Positions 12,401-24,400 of a stretch of DNA of 64,000 nucleotides are shown piece after piece. Position numbers and translations under genes: made by a program. The DNA is from Pisaster brevispinus (Eukaryota; Echinodermata; Asteroidea; Forcipulatida; Asteriidae), in the NCBI GenBank assembly GCA_023634235.1, contig JAMKCF010000022.1, forward strand, positions 5,944,541 to 6,008,540, written 5' to 3'. Below the pieces are notes generated by a model, which saw nothing but the letters and a program-made list of their open reading frames with translations, was not told where the DNA came from and did not search any database. The stretch's first letter is position 1. Every line of letters begins with the position of its first letter.

Positions 12401-15400
12401 ATTCAAACCGGGGACCTATAACAAAAGAGGACAATAGGGTCCCCGGTTGGGTAAAGGTCCCCAGTTAGAAATTGTGTACAAAACCAATGGGAGCTGTTGC
12501 CAAAAAGTTAGAGTCCAAACAAAAGAGGGACAATAGGAGGTCCCCGATTGGAGGTGTTTACACACTTGTGTGTGTGTGTGTGTGTGGACACACGGAAGGG
12601 CATTTGTGGGGTCCTGACAATGGAACAATGGACCCCACAAGGTAATTTCAATAGGAACAACTGGGCCCCACAAGGGAATTCTTTAGAAAAGGGAATAATA
12701 GAACAACAATAGCAGTACCCCACAAACCGGATCCGTACGGCTGTGTGTGTGTGTGTATGTGACCTGGTGTGTTGATTAGTCTTGAGGTCTTCCAGAAGCC
12801 TGTTGTTATTCAACCCCCAGGTCAAATGTCAAGGTTATTATGGCCAAAAGAGAAGCATATTTTTCAGCAGCTCACTGTTTTGGGAACCTTTAGATCTGAT
12901 GTCAAGGTCATTATTGCCCAAAAAGAAAACAAAAGGGAAGTGTCTGAAATATAACTCAAGAAGAATGAGATCAATCTCACGGGGACATTTGTGTTTGTCG
13001 ACACACCATTCTTGTATGTGTTAAAGTTTCTCTTTTGTGTGTAATTTTGTTGATTTTGTGGAGAGAAATAAAATAATAATTACAACATAATTTTTTGTAC
13101 AGGCTATCTCTTCAGCAGCAAAGAGGGCGGTATTGAAGCATGACTACACCGCTGTCTTAACAGTGTTTCCTGTTGCCAAACATCTTAGCCAAATCAGACC
13201 CGAGTTTGAAGAGACGCTACAAGTAAGCCTCACACTCTACAGGATTTCCTTACCTTCTAAATGTTTGACTTTCTCTGAATGAAGTTTTATGAAAGGCTTT
13301 GCATGGTGGAGGGTTGATATAGGTTTTGGTTTTACTAAGTTTAATTTAATTCAATTCAATTCATGTTATTATCCTATTACGTGAAAGCTCCATTAAAGAA
13401 AGAGGCGAGAATCAAACATTCTTTTCATCTGACAACTACACCTGTTATCTCCATGTAATTCCTGGCTGCTGACTGCCCCAGGCAGATTAAATGCTCACAA
13501 TTAAGTTTAATGACCCAAGTAATTCATTGTAAACACACCCACTGGTGAAAAGGATGAATATTTCTGAGTTTCTGAGGCAAAACTCGGAAAATCTTCAATG
13601 GAGCTTTCCCGTAATGCCTTAACAGCAAAAACTTGGGGCTAGTAGTACCGCAAATAGTTTTTACACAAATGCGTCACTGGTATAAGCAATTATTTCAAAA
13701 TTATTAGAATTATGTGTTTATAAACACAGCACAAAACATACAGCAGTTGGTTTGAAGTTGAACCTTGCCTGTTAGAATATTGGAATGCTTTATACTTATT
13801 TATGTATTTTCTTCTGGTAGGGTACGACACCAACTACAAGAGGTAAATTGCCTACACTCATAGCTAGCCTGGAAAGCACTGGAGCCAAAGCCCTGGAAGA
13901 GTTCTTTGATGTTGTCAAGGTAAGCCCAGGCTTAGCCTCTAGTCAAGGTGGATGTGGCATTCCGTACATCTAGCAAAAACCCAGACCAAGTGGCACAGCC
14001 TCAAGCACCTGACAGGCCTAAGTTTAACCCCTGTTCATTGTGCCTGGTTAAAGCATTCCAGAAACTCTTTAATTCCTTTGGAGTATGCAGTACCAGCAGC
14101 CAAATAGGCACACATTGTCAGCTCAGTGCTGTCGGATCAAAAGGGCGTGTAGTGAAAAATGTGTATAAATTTGAAAAAATAAATCACAATCCACAAATAA
14201 ATGTTTGTCTTAGAAAATGATTGTTTCTTTTTCCCCAAAAATACTTTGAAGACCACTCTTGATCAATAAACTTCATTTACCAGGAGCTCCAAAATATGCA
14301 TAACCAATTTTAAGAAATCCATCCAAACTGCACTAACAACCTTATAGTCCTTAGATGACGACATGGTGCTGATCATTCACATCAACAACGTCCACCCTCA
14401 CACGTACTGATATACTCCTGGGTGATGAGAAGCAATTAAGTGTCTTTCTCAAATACAAAAGTGTCGTGACTGGGACTCTTACCCACACTCTGGTGATTTT
14501 GCCACCGGTCAGAACTTGAGTTGGGTGCACTATAGCCTGCTTGGTCAAGACACAGTAATACAGGACTACTGAATAAACAAGCCACCAGAACTCAAGTTCT
14601 GTACCCTAGACTACTGTATAAACATGGCAGACTGGGGTGCGGCATGATAGAGATCCATCATCATCACAACGCCATGAGCCAATGTTTGGCCCGTAGCCGC
14701 CTACTTCTACTTCTTGAGATATTAAAAATTTCAATTCTGCATAGCCCAGCATCCTTTAGTTCAGTGACTGAAAGTCCACTTCACTGTGTCAAATTGTTCA
14801 CCCAACTGGCTCGAGGTTGTCCTGGTCCTCTCATTGTTTGAGCTGGAAAACCTACGATCACTGCACACCAGCTTGCTTTGTTATAAACATTGTGTCTGAT
14901 GAATTAGTCCAGCGACCTCCAGTGCGTCTTTCAGGATCCTCATTTGTCACCATGTCTTGCCAAGAGAGATCAGTCAATCAGCAATAATAATATTAGTAAT
15001 TTTTATTTAATTTTTTTCTCTCAGAATGATCCTGATAAATCCAACATGCCAAAGGATGGAACAGTGCATGAGCTCACCAGCAATGTAAGTACAGTCATCT
15101 CCAGTGTGTCAGGTTATGGCAACTGCTGGGTCAGAAGAAAAAAAGAAAAAGAAAAAAACTTCATTAAAATATTACCCCAAAAAGTTTTGAAGAGGGAAAA
15201 ATACCTATTGGCTTCCTCTAGATGGTCTGTCATGTCAGTACTGTTTTGTTTCTGTCCATCAACCTTGTTCCGAAAGTCGCATACTGGAAACCAGGAACAG
15301 CCATTGAAACTCCTGAGCTGGGAGAACATTGATCTGAAATATCTGCTTCGTTTTGAGGCTTTAATTTGTTCTTCAGTTTATAGGGTATATTGAATTGACA

Positions 15401-18400
15401 GTCGATGTTTAAAAATCAAAAGTTATGGTCAAAACTGATCCAAATTTTTAAACATTGGCTATTCTCAATGACCCCCTTATCAGTATTTTAAGTTTTGTTT
15501 ACATCTTTGTTGAAGGTATTGTATAAAATTTGTAATAATCAATACAAGTTTTGATCGACTGTTAAACTTCTGTTGATTTGGGGAAACTAGAGGATTGGTA
15601 TGTTTTGCTTTTTGGCAAACCAAGGATGTATCCTACAATGAAGCACTTGCTTTAAAAACCCTGCTGCAATATACAGGGCTCGAGTTTTGGGAAAACATCC
15701 AGAAGACCACATGGCTTGTAGCTCAACATGGCTTGTATCTCAACATGTTTACTGGACCAGGAATAACTTTACAAGACCAAAATCAAAATGAGAAAAAAAA
15801 CTTCTTGATACAGTTTAACATACATTTAACTGCTTCTATTTGAACAAGCACTATGACATATTGGGGAAGATTTTTCATCTCATTTGTCTTTTTGTGTATA
15901 CAAGTATTTTTCATTACTTAATAGAATTGAAACGTATTAGACTTAAAGTCAACATTTGAACATAATTTGTTTCTGTTCAAGACATTGGCTTGTTGGGTAA
16001 TGAGTTTATTGCCCCGAAGCTGGAATCTCTGGCCTCGGGCTTGCAGTCCAGTGTAAAATTCAAGCCCTGTTCTCTTTTTCTGTGCAGCACACAAATCAAG
16101 TCATAAGACATGTTTTAAATGTCTGCCTTACTGTGTCACTGCTATGTTAATTTATACAAATTTATTCGTACATTGGTTTTGTTGGTTTGCACCAGGCCCT
16201 GACCTTCTTGGAACACCTTCTGGATTACGTTCACACAACTGCAGCAATGCTAACAGGACATAAAGGTTAGTTGCCATTCTTTACTTTTACACTGATGTGT
16301 GATTTGGATATCTGTGGAGAAAATACAAACAAACAAACACATAATTTGCTTGAAAAGTAGCTTCAAAACCAAGTTTTCCGCCAACTTGTTCATGGTGACC
16401 TGGTGAAAATGCAAGAAAAGCTTGCTTTAGTTTAATCACAAGCAAAATAATATTGGAAATAGTATTTCTAAACAATACTTTTATAAGTACAACTACTGCT
16501 CTAGTCTTTACAAAAAATTGCAGTCTGTATGGATGTTGCATTCTGGAGCAGAAATCCTAACTGCCAGACCACTGCGCATGCCGGGTGAGGGAGACCATTT
16601 TGAATCGTGTAATTAACAATTCAACAGAGGTAATATTAAATTAATTGAAATATAAAGTTTAATCTGAAATTCCTCTTGCTTCATTTAAAGCCCTACTTGT
16701 CACAAAAGCAGTGCTGACTAATATTCACTTTGCTTTTATAATCCTGCTTAACTAAAAACCTGGATATTATCAAATCAAGTCCCACTCACAGGACGATGAA
16801 AGTAATCAACTTTTCACTCATTCCTGTTTGTTCTCATTCCAGACCATTCATCAAGAAGCCAGGATATTGAGGCCAAGAAGAAAAAAGTTTCAATCTATGT
16901 TGGTAAGTGCAATGATTGTCAGTAACCGTCATTTTCTTAAAGCCATTTTCATAGAGCCCATTAGCAGGGCCCATAAGGCTGTTTACTGGGGCCCCAAAAG
17001 TAGCTAAGCACAACAAAATTATGCTTACCAAAATGAGATTAACAGCAAAAATGGGATGTCTTTGGACTGGTATTCTGCTTACGTTTCTTAAGCAGCTCTA
17101 TAGAATTGGGCCCAGGAAGGCAAACTATTGTGCTTACCATAGAAGAAAAATATGAATAAGCTTAAGTGTATTTCATAAACTATTGTGTTGATTGGACAGT
17201 GTGTATGCACGTCCACAATAGATTTGCTTTGCAAACTAATGTGCCTTTTCCTTTGCTTACAGTTAGCAGTGTTCATGAAACAGAAACTGTGCTAATGGTT
17301 GCTCTGTAAGCAGAAATATCTACTTACAGGCTTTGTGAAGTAGGGGCCTGATGATTACTGTGTACGGATACGCGCTTAGCACAGTTTCTATTTCATAAGC
17401 ACAGGTTACCTTAAGCAAAACAAAAGGCACACTCACTTGCCGGCAGCTCTTGTAAGCAGATAAGTCATCCAACACAAACACCATAAAATCTTGATCATTT
17501 ACGAATCACACATTTGCTTAGACACCTTTTCTGCTACAGTAAGCACAAAAAAATGCGCTTACAGGTAAACAGCTTTAGCATTTGATGTATTATCAAGCAA
17601 ACTCTGGCTGAAATCAAAATGGTTCATCGAAGTATTCTCCGTTTATCTTCATGATAATCTAGCAAGGTTTTCTGGAGCCACCATGTACATAATACCCAGC
17701 GAAATTGTCTATCTCAGTTTGCTCTGATTGTCTTCAGGAAGACTGAACTTCTGAAGACGATCAGAGCATACTGACTGAAATGTCGAGTTGATAACCACCA
17801 AGGCCCAATTTCATGGCTCTGCTTACCGTAAGCAAAGAATCAGCGCTTACAGAAGCAAGGAATTCTTTGCTTATTTGTCAAGCGTATTTCACGGGTTAGC
17901 AGAGAATTTTTGCTTGTGCGCGTGGGTACTCCACGTTACTAGGCATTCTTCGCTTACACAGCTAGTAATTCAGCGCTTGCACAGTAAGCGGAGAATGGTG
18001 ATCGTTAGCGCAGAATTCAGCGGTAAGCAGAGCCATGAAATTGGGCCCAGTACTTTTCAGAACCACAACTCTTGAAGAGTGTTTTATGTCTGTACTGTCT
18101 CCACAAATCTCACTAAACTTTACTTATCTTCATCATAGCCAAGGTGCTAGGAGCTCTGAGTCTGAACCTAGACCAGAAGGCTAAGACCTACTCAGACCAA
18201 TATCTTGGAGCCATCTTTCTCCTGAACAATTACCACTACATCCTCAAGTCACTGGAAAGGTAGGTCCTTTAAAAGGGTGTATACAACATTGTTGGGAAGG
18301 TAGTGCATTCTGCTCTATCAACCAGGCTCCTAGTGGATGATACCCATGCCTACATCCTTACAGACTGTGAAGGGGGTAACCCTGTTTCAGCCCCAGGAGT

Positions 18401-21400
18401 AGGTGGCAATGTGCCCCTGGTGGCAGTTGATTTGGGTCAACAGCCCAAAACAGTTAAGTGTAGCCCTCACCTTGGAGTGGCCGTCCAACCTTGTGATGTT
18501 AAGTGACTTATCATTAAAAAAAAGTTATATTAAAACATAAAAAACAAACCTTGAGAATTTAATTGTTTACAGGTTTGCACTAAACTTACATGGTAAAACG
18601 GTTCCCTTGACATATTGTTGCCAGAAATGCTAAAGTTTTGAGAAATGAGTTAAACAATTAGTTTTAATCCTTGTTTTAAAACTTGTTTTTTGAAAAGAGC
18701 GAAAACATATAAAGTAGGCACCCCTAAACAAAGTTGTTGACTAATAGTGAGACTGCCAACATAGGGCTGGATAGCTCAGTTGGTAGAGGGCCGGTACGTT
18801 GGTTCAAGTCCCACTCCAGTCAATTTTTATTTGTTCAAACCCAAATTATTTTCTTGTGACTCTGATGACTGATTGAGCTTAACTTGCACAAGTTTGTCAT
18901 TTCATGTATATGTTGGATCACACAAGGTGTGGATTCGGGTCTTAAACAACTGCCAATGTTGCATGTGTGCTTGAAAGCGGTCTCTTTCCTTTGAGTTTTG
19001 TCACAGTGGATGCATTTATAAGAAGTATGAAGACAACTATATGGGATGATGTCGGATGTGCAGAAGGGTATCGTGACCTCTTTCTAAGGGTTGGGAATCG
19101 TGACCTGCTTGATTTATTGATTTCTTCTATTGTTACAGGTCAGAGTTGATGAAACTTGTCATCATAAGCGTTCCGGATATTGAGTCTCACTATGCAGACA
19201 TCATCCGAGAACAGAAGAAAGAGTATTCAAAGAGGTAAGAATGTCTCCTCAAATGACTGCCTCAATACAAGAACAGCGTACCATTCAAATGTAAAAACCA
19301 CAAATGGATCTGTCCCAGAATGACATCATGGTGCATCCAAGTTTTGAAACAGTTTCTCTGATAAGACGAAATTACAGTTTGAGTTTTTGATTCGTAATGT
19401 TAGTACTTGTTTGGTTGTTTTGTTTAGATGGTCTTCCCGTCTAGGGAATTGGCAAACTCCCACAAGAGGAAATATAAACACCAAGCTGGCAACAGCCAAT
19501 CTCTGTCATACAAATATTGGTTTCATGTCTATGATTATGAACTGCACGAAATTTTGATTCAGTAACTAGATAACAATACTTATTCTAGTCATTGTGAAAT
19601 CAGTGGATAGCTTGGTAGGATTCGAACCCACAACCTTGTAATGGCCAGCCCTGCAGTCTAACCACTAGACCATGGTGACCTTTTTAGCAGTTTGTTGTAC
19701 GCAATACCCACTGCTAGGTCAGGATTCGAACTGACCGTTGTTTTAACACACGAGAATGTGAAAGGACGCGAGTTCAAATCCCACCCAAGTATCCTGCTTT
19801 TTGAGCAGGACTCGGGAAAGCACTGGATATACAATATTTGTACAGTGATTTCTCTGCAATTCGTTGTTCATCTACAAGTGAGCTCAGTGAAATAGTCGTT
19901 AAAGATGGGCTCCAAGGTTGAATTCAGTTTTGTGATGCACTCATTTTCCAATAGATAGAATCCTCATGAAAGTGGGGAAGAATTACAAGTCTCTGGTGTA
20001 ATTGATACTCTTCAGAGCGAAATTTGAAAAATGACATCATGGGACTTCAAAAACAAATTGGTCAGTACATTCCAAAGAGGAATTTTTGATCAAGTCAAAA
20101 GGTCAAATTCAATTCTGTTTTGATTGGATATCATATCGAATTTAGGAATGAACTGAAAATTCTTTTTAAACAAATTTACAGACTATATGTTTGAAATGTG
20201 ACGTCTCGTACATTTTTGGAATTTGACAAAAATTGCATTTGAAGGGTATCAAACGATGGCATTTTACTAAATTTTATAGTGAGGTTAAATTATCATTTTC
20301 TTTCCCATTTTCATGAGGAAAATTAGCGGATCATTAAACTGAATTTGACCTTTGAGCCTCTCTTTAAGACACCTGTTCTAAAACGTGAAAGGTCATAGGT
20401 TATAATGCCATGAGGGCGGGTCATTGTACCTAACACTTTTTAAATCTAAGGCCGTGTCCGAAACGGTGACTTCGGCTACAGCTACGGCTAGATCGCGCGC
20501 GTCTGCCTAATCTTCAACACTGGCAGACGCGCTGATCTAGCTGTAGCTGTAGCCGAAGTCGCCGTTTCGGACACGGCCTAACTCACAAATGGCTTATTTC
20601 TCATGCAGTTGAAATATTTATCTTTTATTGGGTGCGTTTTACTTTCATTTTCAGTTGGAACAAAGTCTTGTTCCACATCTTAGAAGTAAACAAGCCGATG
20701 TCAACCCAGCGTGTGACCCAAGATGCTAGCAAACTCAAAGACAAGGAACGCCAGCAAATCAAAGATAAATTCAAGGTAAGAAAAAAAAAGCTATTTGTGG
20801 CTCTCCACTGTTAATTATACGAGCCGTAAGAATTTGAGAGCGGAAAGCTTTTGTGTACGGCAGGCTTTTTGATGGTAACTCTATCTGAATTTCCTTCCTA
20901 GCTCATGTAAAAAAAGAAAATGGCATCATATTACGTGACTGTTTCATTGTGCAGTAAACACCATAAATACTCTCTCAAATATTGAAACAGTTATCACTGG
21001 AGGGTGTATTAACCTCTTGCACTGACGTCAGGTACATGTACAGCTGCAGTCTGCCATGGTCTGCCATTTTGGTAGTCAAAGTGCATGTGGAGACAGAGTG
21101 CGCATCTAACTGTGCAGGTGTTGCCTAAAATGCGCACTGCATAGTCACACACCCTGACTCCCAATATGGCGCAGGCAAGATTGATCAAGTGATGACGTCA
21201 GTCAATTCATAGCTGCCCACTCTCTCTGATTCTGCAGAAAGTTCACTGAAAATAAACCAATCTTTCCATGTTCTGATGAACAAATATGAAAATCTCCCTG
21301 ATTATGGAAATTTTGTCTCTATTATTTTGAGTGTAATTCTCAATATCTACCTGATTGTATAAAATCTCCCTGATTGCAACATGCAAATGTTGGCTCTGTG

Positions 21401-24400
21401 ATTTTGTACATTAGACATTTTAGGATCAGCCATTCTTTGTGACAATTTTGATGAAGTTATTTTCTAGGTTGTATTACCTTGAGGTACACACATTTCATTT
21501 TATCACCAGACCAGCCTGTGATAAAAGTCTTTCCAATCAGTGCTTGATATTCTTCACATTGACTGCTTTCATATTTTTGTGTCATAATGTGTTATTGATC
21601 AAATTTTTCAAATTTAGAATAAATAGATAGGCATTCACACATGTTCAGGGTTTCTTGCAAATAATTGGTATGTATCAATGACTGCTACATGAAAATACTG
21701 TGTTATGATTTGTGGACGGCAATGGCTATTAATTTGTTGAAGGTTGGGTCAGACACTGGGCTGGCTGGTCACGATGCTTGGCGAGGTCAAACAACGGGCA
21801 CGTGCCACGCACAACTCTCAGCCAATGATAGGCCTTCAATGACCTTACTGAGAGCGCTGTTTGAGCTTGTGACATCAAATGCATGGGGTCTGTAGCTAGA
21901 CACGTAACCATAATTGCCTTGTTCTTCAGATGGCTACATAATCATTAGGTCTAAAGTACATAGTTAGGTAGTGCATGAGTCTCTTCCTTTGTGCTGTATC
22001 TGTCGGCGGGAAGAGTTTAGCGCAGGGTGGAAAGTCACAGCCCGCTGTAATTTATATCTTACTTGTAAGATGCTACCAACTTCACCTCGTGGACATTCCC
22101 CTATGGCCAAATACATTTTATGGCACTGGGTTTGGATGTCAACTATTTTCTAGTGAAATAATCCAGCTCTTAAAAAAGTTCAGCAAATTTTAAACACCAT
22201 TCTTCACCCAAGCTGATTATGCACGTAATTCCACAAGTGCTGATAACTGGCACTGCAACACAAAATGTGATTTGCCGCTATGTGAACGGGGCCCAATTTC
22301 ATGGCTCTGCTTACCGCCGAATTCAGCGCTTACGATCACCATTCTCCGCTGACTGTGCAAGTGCCGAATTTCTGTGCTAGCTGTGTAAGCAAAGAATGTC
22401 TAGTAACTTAGAGTACGCACGCGCACAAGCAAAAATTCTCTGCTTACCCGTGAAATACGCTTGACGGTAAGCGCAGAATTCCCTGCTTATGTAAGCGGCG
22501 ATTCTTTGCTTATGGTAAGCAGAGCTATGAAATTGGGCCCAGGTCCACGACAGGAAGTCATGAGATGATCCAAGCTGTTTTTTAATGTTGTGTGCCAGAT
22601 TTTGTCATAAAAATGAGCGTGTACAAATTATATTTTGACTCAGTGCCCCAAAATGTGTTTGCCATGGAATGTTCAGAGTGTGAAATCTGCATCTTTTAAG
22701 AACTAAGATTTAAATTATAGATGGAACAAAATTGCCCACCCTGAAAATGGTGCCTGATATCCAAGATGTCACTGTAGTATTTAAACAAAAATGAAAGTCC
22801 TCCGGGGCTAAGTTGTGCAAGTATTTGAAACCAGAACACTCTTCTGGTGGACAGCAAGATCCCTTGTGGACAGGTTTTCTCAAGCTTTAAAGCTACAGTG
22901 TTTAAGCTTGCCCTTAAGGCATGCTTGGTTTCATTACCAGAAATATACATAACAATCAAAACTCCACTTAACCAGGAGTCAACAGGAAAGCTGAAGGACA
23001 AAAAGGAGCGACAGCAAATCAAGGACAGATTCAAGGTCAGAGGTCATGTCACAGGTCACATCACATGTCACCCTTCCCTGGCCACCATTCATGAAAATAA
23101 AAGCGCACAAGCTTATCAGTTGATGCATATTCATAAGCCCCGATACCCTGCACGTTTGAATGTGAACCATTACATAACAAAAATGCTCCCTCATCCAACA
23201 GCAAAAGAATGCACTCTGAATCGTTTCATTTGGTTTAAGGGATTAGCTCAGAAGTCAGAATGGGTGGAACATTCTAATTGGATCAGTTTAGTATTCCAGC
23301 AGGCGTGCATGGCCCCAGTCCCTTGAACCACCAGAGTGTTCCGTTGGAACTCTAAAAATGCCAGCGTGTAAACTCTCTTCCTGCAGGAGTGTTGCTGTAG
23401 CTCGGCACAATGTTGGGGTCCAGCAGAACATTCCGGCAGTCCACTGGATTGAGGGCGTACATGCCTACCCGAATGTTCCTTCGATCCTAGAACGTGCCTT
23501 ACTTATGAGGCGCTCCCTAAATATCATGTGAAACTCTGGATGTTTTCCTCCATTTTTGGCAAATCTGAATATCAAAACGTCCACCTCAGAGATGTGTAGT
23601 TTTTGTCCAAACAAGTAGTTTGAACAAATGTTCTGATTCTCATGGTAGCTCCGCCCCTTTCCAGCCACCCCCAACATTGGATTGTTTACATCAAGCATAT
23701 ACGACCTCATTTATTGAATGATACGTTAATCCATGATTTGTACTAACCAGCACTTCTTCAAGATGCAAGGCACGAGTCATTATCATTTTGCAAAAAAATA
23801 AACAAATGAATAAATGAATAAATAAATATTGTGTTTGAATCATTTGTAGAATAGACCAATTCATTAAGGTCTTGATCGGGTCTATCCCAGCTTGACTGCA
23901 CACCCAATAGTCTGCAATAAGAATGCCAACCTTGTTCCCATGTGTTGTATCGATCGTTCTTGCCGTTAACCCCTGGAAGATAGACACTGACAAACAATAT
24001 TGATTGGATTCCAAAAGTGTCCGCTGTATCTGGTCTCTTGTTGGAAACTCTAGAGAGCTCGAAGGGTGCTCAGCATGTGTGTCAAAAGTGCGTGTATTCT
24101 GACACTTTTGCGCTCTACTGGTAGCCATTTTAAAACTTCATGCAGTTAAACATATCAAGATCAAAGACGAATGGGGATGGCCGAGTTGCTCTATGACTTG
24201 GTGCCTCTTTGGCCTGCTACCTTGCATAAGGATAGAGCAGCTAAGCACAACAAAATTGTGCTTAACAGAATAAGGTTACCAGCTAAAATGCCATTCCACG
24301 TGTATCATGTGTGACTGGTATCCTGCTCACGTTAAGTGTTAAGCAGTATTTGCTGTTTGAGCAGCTCTATGAAATTGGGCCCCAGTCTAATGTGACTGCC

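Noticed and set aside
14944..15393. 149-codon frame overlapping exon 12
   Set aside because: Only 15025-15084 matches Exo70, and strong splice sites bound that part. The remainder is intron read-through.
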